Positions 1-8,502 of a DNA stretch of 64,000 bases are shown piece after piece (within the stretch, counting starts at the first letter, position 1; every line of letters begins with the position of its first letter). The DNA comes from Proteobacteria bacterium UBA6156. Its GTDB lineage: Bacteria; Pseudomonadota; Alphaproteobacteria; UBA2136; UBA6156. The notes below the pieces were generated by a model. The model saw only the letters and a list, made by a program, of their open reading frames with translations, ran no database searches and was not told where the DNA came from. The DNA lies in the NCBI GenBank assembly GCA_002422365.1, contig DIUO01000036.1, forward strand, positions 44,006 to 108,005, read 5' to 3'. A program made the position numbers and the translations under genes.

Positions 1-107
1 GGGTCGGCACCAGCCGGAATGCAATCAACAGGATGAATGCACACGTGTGGAGTTCATGTACCAATTTACAACAGCCGCTACGTCGCCTGCAGGGGGGTGT
101 GTTTCAC

Positions 108-1046
108 ATGCAACGCATTGCTAACGTCGCTTCTGGCCTTGCCGTACAAGGCCGTTATCAAGGTTTTAGCCATTTAGGAAGGCCTCAAACCTGGATTTTA
201 GGGCTCTACGCAGCCACCACACTCTATAGTACGCCGCTGAAGGCTCAAGAGATCCAATGTATCGACTACTATACCGTCGGCCAGAATACTTGCGCCACAC
301 CACAACCCTCCCCACAAGCCGATGCCAGCGCACCGCGCCTGTTGGCACCCCAAGCCACCGGCACCGATGAGGATAAAGTGGATGAATTCCTGGAAAACTA
401 CGGCAAGCCTCCGCGCGAATTTGTGGCCTTTTATCTGAATCCCACAGCCGAAAACGCCCAAAAATGGGTGGCGGCCTATCAGCAGATAATGCAGAAAACC
501 CAGAACCTCTCGCAACTCTGGTCGTCGGCCGAACAACTTTATCAACAAGACACATCTCAGCCCGTCGTGCGCCGCCAAGATGAACCTCTGGCCCAGCCGC
601 AGCAGGTCGTGCCGGTGCAACCTGTGGCGCCCGTGGTGCGGGCGTCGTCCAATCTCAATTTCGGCGGGCTGGGGGCAGGGGTGTCTGCCGGCCCTGGCGG
701 CGTCCGTGCCCCTGTGTCGGCACCCTTAACAGTCACCTATTATTACAGTCAGGCCTGTCCCTTCTGTGCCCGCATGACACCTGAACTTAACGTAATAACA
801 GCAAATTACAGTGGTAAATTAGCATTTACTTGCGTCGATGTAACGCCTGTCACAGCCACACAGAGACCCGATCCGGCCTATTTGAGCGGAAAATTGCCCT
901 GCCAATGGCGTTTACCGCAACCGGGAGAGCTCGAAGAACAGGGTGTAAAGCAAACCCCAACGCTTTTAGTGCAGAGGGAAGGGGCATCAGCTGTGCGGCT
1001 TTCCGGCTACATGTCGCAAGCGCAACTCCAGCCCTTTTTCCGTTAA
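108..1046 (+). CDS. traF: TraF-like periplasmic thioredoxin-fold protein of F-type T4SS
   Basis: The protein (312 residues from this start) has an N-terminal hydrophobic segment at about residues 28-46, a middle region with the NPTAENAQKW pattern and following helices typical of TraF proteins, a Pro/Gly-rich linker, and a C-terminal thioredoxin-like domain with an intact CPFC motif (Cys217, Cys220). TraF family members act in the periplasm in assembly of the F-type conjugation apparatus. An in-frame ATG at 33 exists, but the purine-rich AGGGGGG at 91-97 points to the ATG at 108. It is the first gene of the locus in the window; further T4SS genes may lie upstream. Family assignment is from motif pattern, not a search. 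Confidence 0.68.
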   Translation: MQRIANVASGLAVQGRYQGFSHLGRPQTWILGLYAATTLYSTPLKAQEIQCIDYYTVGQNTCATPQPSPQADASAPRLLAPQATGTDEDKVDEFLENYGKPPREFVAFYLNPTAENAQKWVAAYQQIMQKTQNLSQLWSSAEQLYQQDTSQPVVRRQDEPLAQPQQVVPVQPVAPVVRASSNLNFGGLGAGVSAGPGGVRAPVSAPLTVTYYYSQACPFCARMTPELNVITANYSGKLAFTCVDVTPVTATQRPDPAYLSGKLPCQWRLPQPGELEEQGVKQTPTLLVQREGASAVRLSGYMSQAQLQPFFR

Positions 1047-1159
1047 TTCTTCTTAACCTCCTGTCAGGAAGGGCTTTCCCCGTTCCGCATAAAAGCGCAG
1101 AATACAAAAATGGTCGTGCCCCAGGGCTGGCCCTGTAAAAGCTGAGAGGAAGAAGAACG

Positions 1160-1477
1160 ATGTCGACCGCACAAGTTGTGGCTGCCAAAGGCCAGCAAGG
1201 TTTTGTTAAGGAGCGTCTTATATGGGCCAGCAAGCCCTTGGGTTTGCTGTTTCTGCTGCTCTGGGTGTTGCACCCCGCTACTGCCAGCGCAACCGACTAC
1301 CTTCACATGCTGCTGCTCGGTTTTCTGGCGGGCACCGGCTATGGCCTGGTGCTATACGGGGCGCAGCTCAAGTCCTATGTTCTGGTGCGCACCACCTCGC
1401 ACACCAAAACGCCTAACCGTGTCCCCTCCGAATACTACTGGGGTAACATCGAATCCATTATGTTCGACAACAAGTAA
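1160..1477 (+). CDS. Small two-helix membrane protein, possible membrane module of coupling protein
   Basis: This 105-residue protein has two hydrophobic stretches (about residues 26-44 and 47-67) and a short polar C-terminus containing RVPSEYYWGN. A good ribosome binding site (GAGGAAGAAG) precedes the ATG. It stops five bases before the start of the coupling-ATPase gene, which itself begins directly at its nucleotide-binding domain and has no membrane segments. Type IV coupling proteins normally carry two N-terminal transmembrane helices, so I infer that this gene supplies them as a separate polypeptide. It could instead be an unrelated small T4SS membrane protein. Confidence 0.55.
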   Translation: MSTAQVVAAKGQQGFVKERLIWASKPLGLLFLLLWVLHPATASATDYLHMLLLGFLAGTGYGLVLYGAQLKSYVLVRTTSHTKTPNRVPSEYYWGNIESIMFDNK

Positions 1478-1482
1478 GCGCC

Positions 1483-2895
1483 ATGGCCCAAGACCTTAAT
1501 CTCCCTGCCGACCTCCTCAACCGCCATTGCCTTGGCATCGCAGCCACCGGGGGCGGTAAGTCGAATTTCCTGAACCTCATCCTGAAGCAGCAGATGATGC
1601 GCGGCGGCGGCTGTATCCACATCGACGGGAAGAACAGCAAGGACGCCATCCGCGAGTTCCTGACGCTGGCCGAGCAGCACAACCGCTGGCAAGACGTCCG
1701 CATCATTAATATCGACGAAGCCACCCTCTCCAACACTTATAATCCCTTGCTGCGCGGAGACGCCGAGGAGCTCACCACCCGTATCATGTTGCTCATCGGC
1801 AATGGCGGAGATTCCTTCTTCCGCTCCCAGGCCAGCAAAGGCCTGGGCGCCATATCGGGCTTGGTCAAACGTATGGGCATTCCGTTCAGTTTCGCCGACC
1901 TCTCCGTGCTCATGGGCAGCGAGGGCGCCCTGCGTTATTTGCTGCGAGAAGCTCCCAAAGACACCCGCGAATATGTTGATTACAAGATGTTTTTCGACCA
2001 ATTGCTCGAGGCCGACCGCCGCACCGGCGCCATGATCGTCAGCGAAAAGAAACTGCAACACACCTTCGGAGACCTGTTGGGCAAACTGGCCGCCTACGCC
2101 CGCGGCCAGGCGCGCGATGTCCTCAACGCCTACAACCCCGAGGTCGATCTTCTCCAGGCCATCAACGAAAATCTGCTCGTCTACGTGGCCCTGCCTATGC
2201 TCAGCAAGGCGGAAGTCGCCAGCGACTTCGCCAAAATCTTCCTCTCCGACCTCCGCACCGCCGTGGGCCAACTTCAGAACGTCCCGCCAGAGCAGCGGCC
2301 CAACCCCACCTTCCTGTGCCTTATGGACGAGTTCAGCAGCTACGCCATGCCCACCCTGGCCCCGTTGTTCGAGCAAGCGCGCTCGGCCAACATTTGCCTG
2401 TTCCCCTTTATCCAAACCGTCTCGTCACTGTCCGATAAAGAGCGCGGCCTCAGCATCGATTTCGCCCAAAAGATCATCGGTAACACCTGGAATAAAATCA
2501 GTTTTGTACTGAAAGACCCGGAGTCCTGCGAACAAATGAGCAAAATTGCCGGCCAGGCGCTCAAAGAGTTCGTCAGCAAAAGCGTCAGCGAAAACATCGG
2601 CTTCGCCAGTGGCCAGCAAGATGCCTCCATGCTTATCACCAGCAACCGGGGCCGGGGCATCAGCACCTCCACGCGGGTCGAGTACGACGCCGTCGCCCGC
2701 CCGGAAGACTTCAGCAACCTCAAGGCGGGGGAGGGGATCTACATGGGCCCGCGCGGGGTCTATAAAATCCGTGTGCCGCTGCTCAAACTGAATCAACAGG
2801 GCGGAGACATCGTCTTTCCTAAGTTCCGCATGCCCGCCACACCCGGCTTGGCGGTCGCCGAAAAGTACCATATGTTCAGCGCAACCGGTGGTTAA
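1483..2895 (+). CDS. Type IV coupling protein ATPase (TraD/TrbC/IcmO-like), soluble form
   Basis: This 470-residue cytoplasmic P-loop ATPase belongs to the VirD4/TraD/FtsK superfamily: a Walker A-like AATGGGKSN at residues 20-28, a Walker B CLMDEFSS near residue 280, and the downstream FPFIQTVSSLSD segment typical of coupling proteins. Such proteins recruit DNA or protein substrates to a type IV secretion channel. The first glycine of the usual GxxxxGKS loop is alanine here. The protein lacks the usual N-terminal transmembrane pair and starts about 20 residues before the P-loop; the preceding two-helix gene may replace it. Between the two genes are only five bases, so translational coupling is likely. 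Confidence 0.8.
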   Translation: MAQDLNLPADLLNRHCLGIAATGGGKSNFLNLILKQQMMRGGGCIHIDGKNSKDAIREFLTLAEQHNRWQDVRIINIDEATLSNTYNPLLRGDAEELTTRIMLLIGNGGDSFFRSQASKGLGAISGLVKRMGIPFSFADLSVLMGSEGALRYLLREAPKDTREYVDYKMFFDQLLEADRRTGAMIVSEKKLQHTFGDLLGKLAAYARGQARDVLNAYNPEVDLLQAINENLLVYVALPMLSKAEVASDFAKIFLSDLRTAVGQLQNVPPEQRPNPTFLCLMDEFSSYAMPTLAPLFEQARSANICLFPFIQTVSSLSDKERGLSIDFAQKIIGNTWNKISFVLKDPESCEQMSKIAGQALKEFVSKSVSENIGFASGQQDASMLITSNRGRGISTSTRVEYDAVARPEDFSNLKAGEGIYMGPRGVYKIRVPLLKLNQQGGDIVFPKFRMPATPGLAVAEKYHMFSATGG

Positions 2896-2925
2896 GCCGC
2901 CAGAAAAGCCAAGAGAAGAGATAAC

Positions 2926-3210
2926 ATGCTGAGTTCCATTGCAATCTTTTACGTCAATGTCATCGAGCCCACCTTGCAGGTGTTAGCTGTTGTCGCAGTC
3001 GTTATAGGTGTGCTCTACCTGCTCAACCTGCTGCGCGGCGGCGACCGTAAAAACGACCTGATCACTCTTGTGGTGAATGAGTTCTTCAAAATGATATATA
3101 AAACAATCGTATTAAGCGGTAAGGCTGTGGTGGCTGTGGCAGGAATGTTGCTAAAAACCAGCAGGGTGATATTTGCAACATTACGCGACTTTTTTAAGTC
3201 GGAAATTTAG
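2926..3210 (+). CDS. Small membrane protein of unknown function
   Basis: The 94-residue product has one clear transmembrane helix near the N-terminus (about residues 14-35), a charged RGGDRKND stretch, then a long amphipathic to hydrophobic second half that may re-enter the membrane. The ribosome binding site is GAAGAG a few bases before the ATG. It follows the coupling ATPase gene by 30 bases and is probably co-transcribed with it. I do not recognise the family; size and position suggest an accessory component of the secretion apparatus. Confidence 0.6.
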   Translation: MLSSIAIFYVNVIEPTLQVLAVVAVVIGVLYLLNLLRGGDRKNDLITLVVNEFFKMIYKTIVLSGKAVVAVAGMLLKTSRVIFATLRDFFKSEI

Positions 3211-3310
3211 GCACCTCTCTTGATTGCCTGCGAAAGAAAGCCTTTAATGGGCTCACTTAAGCATGCGGTTTGCGCATGTGGCCGAGAGAACAATAAAGGA
3301 GGGGTGGGAG

Positions 3311-4195
3311 ATGGCCTACCTGCACAATCGCCAAATAGCCCTACAGGCCAGCGTTGCGGTGGCAGCGTTGCTGGCGGGGGGGTGTCAGCCAGCCGGGGTT
3401 ACCCGTTATGCGCCCGCGCCCTACCCGGCCTACGACTACAGCCAGCAAGCCGCCCCCATGCAAGCCCCTCAGGCTATCCCCTACGCCGCACCGGCCTATC
3501 AAGCACTGGAAGCCGCCACACTCGACATGAAAGAACGTCTCGAGCGCGTCGAAAAAGCCATGTTGCGCCTCGACCGCCGCATGCAGCTCGTCGAACGGAA
3601 TGAATTGTCGCGTATGGGCGGTCGGGTGAGCAGTGCCGAACCGCAAGCCCTCCAGGTGCGGGCGTCCACAACCCCGATGGCCGAGTCCGACGTGGCTGAA
3701 GCCATGCAGGCACTCGACCTTGCCCCGCAAGAAGGTTACCGCCCCGTCGCCAGCCGTGGCGAGGCGATAACGTCGGCCCTGCAAGCAGCTCCCAGCTTGT
3801 CCGAGTCCTCCTTCCCGGCCTCATCCGCACCGGTGCAGGTGGCCAGCCGAGGCGGGCTCCCGTCCTTGGCCGACCCCGCCCAGCCCCAGGCCCGCCACCT
3901 CAAGGCCGGCACCAACGATGTCGCGATTTGGACGATTAACTATACCGATGGTAAAATCTGGCCAGAGCGCACCCAGCTGCCCGCCAGCCGCCAGGTGGTC
4001 GATGTCCTGCGCGAGAACGGCAAAGCCAATATCTATGCGCGCGGCAAAAACGCCAGCGCGGTCGAGTTCCGCGAGCGCGTCAAAGCCCTCAGCCGCTATC
4101 TCTCCAAGGTCAGCAGCCTCGATACCGTGCCCATCGCCGCCATGGCCGCTCCCCATCTCGACGACGACACCATCGAAATCGTTATCACCCATTAG
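3311..4195 (+). CDS. Outer-membrane lipoprotein of unknown function
   Basis: The start at 3311 is chosen because of the strong AAAGGAGGGG ribosome binding site at about 3296-3304; an upstream in-frame start at 3263 lacks one. The N-terminus is a lipoprotein signal with lipobox LLAGGC and lipid-acceptor Cys25. After a Tyr/Pro/Ala-rich segment comes a short coiled coil (about residues 60-95), a low-complexity linker and a C-terminal globular domain from about residue 195 that includes IYARGKNASAVEFRERVKAL. This looks like a cell-envelope lipoprotein with a periplasmic domain, perhaps a secretin pilotin or core-complex lipoprotein; no family is recognised. Confidence 0.65.
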   Translation: MAYLHNRQIALQASVAVAALLAGGCQPAGVTRYAPAPYPAYDYSQQAAPMQAPQAIPYAAPAYQALEAATLDMKERLERVEKAMLRLDRRMQLVERNELSRMGGRVSSAEPQALQVRASTTPMAESDVAEAMQALDLAPQEGYRPVASRGEAITSALQAAPSLSESSFPASSAPVQVASRGGLPSLADPAQPQARHLKAGTNDVAIWTINYTDGKIWPERTQLPASRQVVDVLRENGKANIYARGKNASAVEFRERVKALSRYLSKVSSLDTVPIAAMAAPHLDDDTIEIVITH

Positions 4196-4256
4196 GTTGA
4201 TGAGATGAGGCTGATGAAAATGAAACAGGTCATGGCGGCATGCGGTCTGCCTCCGC

Positions 4257-4285
4257 TTGCCACCGGCGTTCGTCAGGTTTAATAT
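4257..4285 (+). promoter_or_regulatory. Sigma70-type promoter candidate
   Basis: TTGCCA at 4257-4262 is separated by exactly 17 bases from TAATAT at 4280-4285, giving five and four matches to the -35 and -10 consensus. It lies about 110 bases before the gene at 4396 in an otherwise empty stretch. This would give the genes from 4396 their own transcript. Confidence 0.5.
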
Positions 4286-4395
4286 ACTCTTACGTTCCTC
4301 AAAACGAGGGGCGAACACTATGCAGCACGGCGCTGCAACCTTACCGAGCCCCATCATCTGCGGGCCCGTAACTTCAATAACAGAAAGGATTGTTC

Positions 4396-5040
4396 ATGTC
4401 CGATACCCCCACGTCCATGACCACATCATCCACCGGCCATGCCGAAACCGGCGGCCTCGAAACCGCTCTCGGCGCCGTTCTTAACAAGCATCTTTCCAAA
4501 GGTAACGCACAGTTCCGTGCCCGCCTGCTTAACCAAATGGTGCAGCTGGCCCGCCACGGCAACTTTGCCGAAACCTTCATCCGCACCACGCCCGAAGGCA
4601 CCGATATGGTGAACTTCGCCCGCATGTGGGAGTACGTTCTGGTGCAGGCCGACCGCCAAACGCGCGGCTATGTGGCCAAAACCAGCCGTAACGAGTTCGA
4701 GCAAACCCGTAAGGACTTTGAAGACTGTATCGACTTCATGGTCAGCAAACTGCGCAGCGCCGGCCAGCGCCACAAGCTCGATCTCTCCGGCACCAACTTC
4801 ATCTCGCGCGTCGCCCAGCGTTATGGCGTCGCCGACAAAGTCCGTAAGGGCCCTGCCCAAATCCAAGCTCAGCCGCAAGCCCAACCGCAAGCGCAAGCTA
4901 AGCCTCCGGTAGCAGCCGAGCAAACGGCCCCCATCGCACCGGAAGACATCACGGCAGTCCCCCAAGAAACGCCGCGCCCGGCCCGGACATCCAAGGCCAA
5001 GGCGGCAGCTGCAGCCATGCCGGATGTCGACGATATCTAG
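4396..5040 (+). CDS. Cytoplasmic hypothetical protein with Gln/Ala/Pro-rich tail
   Basis: The 214-residue protein has no signal peptide or membrane segment. Residues 1-150 are predicted helical and charged (including FEQTRKDFEDCIDFMVSKL), and the C-terminal third is an AQPQAQ-type low-complexity tail followed by an acidic end. The ATG at 4396 has GAAAGGA about eight bases upstream; a TTG two codons earlier is less likely. A promoter candidate lies about 110 bases upstream and a strong hairpin follows the gene, so it may be its own transcription unit. I do not recognise the family; it could be a cytoplasmic adaptor or chaperone. Confidence 0.6.
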   Translation: MSDTPTSMTTSSTGHAETGGLETALGAVLNKHLSKGNAQFRARLLNQMVQLARHGNFAETFIRTTPEGTDMVNFARMWEYVLVQADRQTRGYVAKTSRNEFEQTRKDFEDCIDFMVSKLRSAGQRHKLDLSGTNFISRVAQRYGVADKVRKGPAQIQAQPQAQPQAQAKPPVAAEQTAPIAPEDITAVPQETPRPARTSKAKAAAAAMPDVDDI

Positions 5041-5063
5041 CGGCGAGCTGATTTCTCCCCACC

Positions 5064-5089
5064 CCACAACCCGCCTCGGCGGGTTGTGG
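5064..5089 (+). terminator. Perfect 12-bp hairpin between genes
   Basis: CCACAACCCGCC (5064-5075) and GGCGGGTTGTGG (5078-5089) form a perfect 12-bp stem with a two-base apex. No T-run follows, so it is either a non-canonical terminator for the gene ending at 5040 or an RNA-stabilising structure. Confidence 0.5.
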
Positions 5090-5225
5090 CGTATCCTATC
5101 CCAACAGGAGAGGGTGCCCCCGCGTGCGTGTCACATGAAACACCGAAGGGGCTGGTCAGCCGCGTTCAGGTGCCGTATGGTCACCCCATAACAGCACACT
5201 CTCAACGCGATAAAGGAAAACCGAC

Positions 5226-5567
5226 GTGGCCGAAAAAAGCAAAGGAATGTCCACCTTCAGTACAATCCTCGTCTTCGGGGTGCTGATCGGTGTCTGTATC
5301 TGGCTGGTGTTGGTGCTCTCCACCCAGGGCGAGCGGCGGCTGGAACAAGCCTGCAAACCGCTCGAATACACCACCCAGTTCGTGCACGAGGTTGCCACCA
5401 CCATAACCGGCCGCCAGCCCACCTGGAGTCTCTATGTCCAGCGTTACCTCATGTCAGGTTGCTACTATGGCTTCAGCATAATCTTCACCGAAACGCTCGA
5501 GCAAAATCCCCTCAGCGGCGTGCCCACCACCCTCGACAGCGACGACGACATCGGCGGCATTCGCTAA
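5226..5567 (+). CDS. Small single-pass membrane protein, GTG start
   Basis: This 113-residue protein has one N-terminal transmembrane helix (about residues 11-33) followed by a mostly helical periplasmic or cytoplasmic domain with two cysteines and an acidic end. The GTG at 5226 is preceded by AAAGGA at 5213-5218; an internal ATG at 5247 would remove only seven residues. It is convergent with the minus-strand gene that ends at 5579. Not recognised; an accessory subunit of the neighbouring secretion apparatus is a reasonable guess. Confidence 0.55.
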   Translation: MAEKSKGMSTFSTILVFGVLIGVCIWLVLVLSTQGERRLEQACKPLEYTTQFVHEVATTITGRQPTWSLYVQRYLMSGCYYGFSIIFTETLEQNPLSGVPTTLDSDDDIGGIR

Positions 5568-5578
5568 GCCGCTCTTCG

Positions 5579-6988
5579 TTAGAATAACTCCGCAAGCCGG
5601 GCATCAATCTGCCCGGCTTGCACATGGCTGTGGGCCGCCTGCTGGCGGGGGTCCATCACCACTTCGGGGGCATCGGCCAGGCTCGGCAGCGCTTGCCAGC
5701 GGCGCAGGGTTTCGGCATGGCGCGCGGGGTCGGGGTTCATTTTCAGCGTGGGGCCCCAGGCCTGCCCTTCCACCAGCAGCGTAAAACAGGCATTGCTGGC
5801 GTTTTGTCCATCGTGCTCGCGCGCCACCAATCCGGCTTCTTGCAACTGGTGGGCCAGGTGTGGCCAGGCCGGGTGGTGCAGGCCACCGTCGCTTTCCCAC
5901 AGGTTCAGGGCCTGGCGCAGGGTGGGCTTCAGCCGCAGTGCCACCTGGCGCATCAGTTCCTCTTGGCGCAGCCACACGCTGCCGTCGGCCATTTTCAGGC
6001 AGGTGGTTTCGGGGGTCAGGCTCGGCTGGGGTTCAAGCTCGGCCAGCAGGCTGGTCCAGTGCTCGGTTAGGTTATGGCGCAGGTCGTCCAGCTGTTCGGG
6101 GGTTATCTGGTCCACTTCCTGAACATTCAGCTGTTGCAGCTGGGCGTCGGTGCGCCACAGGTAATCCACAATCTCGCGGGCCAGTGGGCTGCTGCTCAGC
6201 GGCAATTGGTGGGGGGTGGCGTGGTAACGCAGCGCCACCAGCAGCGTGCGCTGCATGTCGCGGCCTTCAGGGGTTGTCTTCAGGTGCCGAAACGCCGGAA
6301 ACGTCGAAAGCACAAAAGCGCTCATCCCCCCATGGGCCTGGCACCGCCGCCGGAAGGTCACCGTATCCCGCTGCCAGAACGACCAGAACGGCCGCGTAAC
6401 CCGCTTTTCCTCATAGGCGTGCACCAGCGCCAGGTCTTTAGCCAGGGCGGCAATGCGGTGCCAGGGGGTGGCGGCTGGCAGCTGGCGCATCATTTGCCAA
6501 CGGGCTACGGCACGTTCATACAGGCTGGCAAACTCGCATCCCGGGCTTGCATGGTTGTGCTTGTTCTGCAGCGCAAGGTCTACCGGCCAGTGGCGGTAGC
6601 CTTGCAAAAAACCAATCAACTCCGCTTCCAGCGGGTGCAGGCCGGGCCAGTCCGGCGGGGCCACCATCTGGGGTAAAAATTTCGAAAGCGACAGCGGCAA
6701 AGGCACTTCCTGCCCCTTGGCATCAAAGGTCACAAACGCGGTACCATATTCATCGGTCACTCCCGCTTCAAAGCCGGTGGCCAGGTTGCGGCGCAAGTTG
6801 CCCAGCAGGGCGGCGGCCCACACCATGCCAAAGCCTACCAAGGCACCACCACCCACCACCAGCAGGCCGCGCATATATTGGGGCGTATCAAACGCGTCGC
6901 TGGTTAAAACCGACCACACAACATGCAGTGCCCATAAAAACATCACTAAAAGACTTAAAACCAGAACGGCGCGACCTTGGGGTGTCAT
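5579..6988 (-). CDS. Membrane-anchored protein with degenerate HD-like domain
   Basis: The start at 6988 is supported by AAAGGA on the minus strand a few bases upstream; a longer version from 7063 has no ribosome binding site. The 469-residue protein has two N-terminal transmembrane helices (about 7-28 and 41-63). A cytoplasmic helical domain follows in which HNH (144-146), KD (184-185), LRYHATP (His256) and WRTDAQ (Asp281) occur in the order and spacing of metal-dependent HD phosphohydrolases, as in the TraI_2/MOBH relaxase fold, but the defining HD is KD. The C-terminal 130 residues may be a winged-helix domain. It is the only minus-strand gene in the first 47 kb. An IcmP/DotM-like role beside the coupling protein is an alternative. 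Confidence 0.5.
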   Translation of the reverse strand: MTPQGRAVLVLSLLVMFLWALHVVWSVLTSDAFDTPQYMRGLLVVGGGALVGFGMVWAAALLGNLRRNLATGFEAGVTDEYGTAFVTFDAKGQEVPLPLSLSKFLPQMVAPPDWPGLHPLEAELIGFLQGYRHWPVDLALQNKHNHASPGCEFASLYERAVARWQMMRQLPAATPWHRIAALAKDLALVHAYEEKRVTRPFWSFWQRDTVTFRRRCQAHGGMSAFVLSTFPAFRHLKTTPEGRDMQRTLLVALRYHATPHQLPLSSSPLAREIVDYLWRTDAQLQQLNVQEVDQITPEQLDDLRHNLTEHWTSLLAELEPQPSLTPETTCLKMADGSVWLRQEELMRQVALRLKPTLRQALNLWESDGGLHHPAWPHLAHQLQEAGLVAREHDGQNASNACFTLLVEGQAWGPTLKMNPDPARHAETLRRWQALPSLADAPEVVMDPRQQAAHSHVQAGQIDARLAELF

Positions 6989-7152
6989 AGCAGACTTTCC
7001 TTTGTAGGGGCGGGCCTTTCCACACATCTGCTGTCGCAGCGTGATGGTGTTTTGGTCACACACCAGTCATGAGATGCGGCAGGGCCTCTCCCTGACCGCC
7101 GTACAACTATGATAGCGTCACATCCAACAATCAACAGTCAAGCACGTCGGCC

Positions 7153-8499
7153 ATGCCCATGAAACGATTTTACAACCTACCGCAGCAAACCCGCACCAGC
7201 CCGCGTCGTCTTTCACGCGCCCTTTTGGCTGTGGCAATGGCAACTACGGTGCTTTCCACTCCCATGGCGGCGCCGCCTGCCTCTGTGCCGGCCCCCGTAC
7301 CAGGTTACGTAGCGCCGGTCACCGGCGCCCCGGTCGCCCCTTATGTCGACGACACGCGCGGCGTCTACGTCCCCCCCCATCAGCAGTTGCGCCATAAAAC
7401 CGAGTCCGAGCTTGCGGGCTGGGATACCGTCGTCGAAACCAACCGCCCCCTCTATGCCCAAAACAACCCGGCAGGCGCGCCCTACCAAATGGCCCTGAAC
7501 ACCGTGGCTAACGGCGTGGCCGACACGGGCCGCGAACTCGACCGCATTGCCGCCGACCCCGGCCTGCTGCAAGGCGGCGCCGCCCGGCCGGATGCCGCCC
7601 TGTATGCCCAAGACGCCTACGCCGACACCACCGAAACCCAGCCCATGCATGGCCGCCAAATGGCCCAGGCTGCCCCGGCACGCTCGCTCGATGATTACCC
7701 CTCCCTGGCCACAGGCGGCCAGCCGCGCATGGCCCAGGCCCCGGCACCGATAACCGACCTCGGTGCTGCCCGCATCGCTCCGCCATCTCCTCCCTTGGCG
7801 GCGCCCGTACCGCTGAGCGACGGCGGCATCGAATTGGCCATCGGCGGCACGACCGCTCGTGGCGAGCTCGACCTCCAGAACGGCATCGTCCGCCTGAAGG
7901 AAGAACGCATTTCGGTGCGGCGTGCCATGCAGCGCATGCTCGACCAAGTGGGCGGCGCAGGCTGGACCGTGGTGTGGGACCTCGACGAGGTCAACGCCGG
8001 TCTGCCGGATATGGAAATCAGCATTTATGCCGAAGAGCCGTTTATTAAGGTCATGAACGCGCTGCTCGCCCGGCTGCAAACCCGCAGCGGCCAGCCCATC
8101 CGCGTCATCAAATACGACAAAACGCAACGCCTGGTGGTCACCGACCGCACAGGCGGCGACGCCCGCAGCGCCAGCATTGGCGTCGGCGGGGCCACGGCAG
8201 GCCATGTTGCCATCACCGAAACCGTGCTGAAAGAAAGCACCGTCAGCATCCATTTCGACGAAATTCCGCTGGTCGACGCCCTCGAGAACATCGTCAACCA
8301 GGCCGGTAAGGGCCAGTGGCGGCTGCGCATGTATGCCGGCACCGACCAAGTGCTCAAGCCCGCCCACGTCGAAGAACCGTTCGGGGTTGCGCTGGAGCGC
8401 ATCCTGAAGGTCTTCAACCTGCGCTACGAAATTTTCCCCGGCGGCAAGCTGATCGTCGTCACCAGTGGAAGCAGCTTTGGATTTAGAGGAGTAGAATAA
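7153..8499 (+). CDS. Periplasmic TcpQ/PilL-like pilus assembly protein
   Basis: The 448-residue product has an N-terminal signal-like segment (about residues 22-40), a low-complexity Ala/Pro-rich region, then two related alpha/beta domains: residues about 235-335 and 355-440, the latter (IPLVDALENIVNQAGKGQW ... LIVVTS) resembling the C-terminal TcpQ domain found in toxin-coregulated and IncI pilus proteins. Such proteins bind and stabilise the outer-membrane secretin, which is encoded three bases downstream. A TATGAT -10-like hexamer at 7108-7113 precedes it in the divergent spacer, without a clear -35. A second ATG at 7159 is equally possible. Confidence 0.65.
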   Translation: MPMKRFYNLPQQTRTSPRRLSRALLAVAMATTVLSTPMAAPPASVPAPVPGYVAPVTGAPVAPYVDDTRGVYVPPHQQLRHKTESELAGWDTVVETNRPLYAQNNPAGAPYQMALNTVANGVADTGRELDRIAADPGLLQGGAARPDAALYAQDAYADTTETQPMHGRQMAQAAPARSLDDYPSLATGGQPRMAQAPAPITDLGAARIAPPSPPLAAPVPLSDGGIELAIGGTTARGELDLQNGIVRLKEERISVRRAMQRMLDQVGGAGWTVVWDLDEVNAGLPDMEISIYAEEPFIKVMNALLARLQTRSGQPIRVIKYDKTQRLVVTDRTGGDARSASIGVGGATAGHVAITETVLKESTVSIHFDEIPLVDALENIVNQAGKGQWRLRMYAGTDQVLKPAHVEEPFGVALERILKVFNLRYEIFPGGKLIVVTSGSSFGFRGVE

Positions 8500-8502
8500 A
8501 CG

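Noticed and set aside
1160..1483. Frameshift between the small membrane gene and coupling ATPase
   Set aside because: Each has its own start and the small gene has a strong ribosome binding site and a proper stop; a split is as likely as an error, so reported as split.
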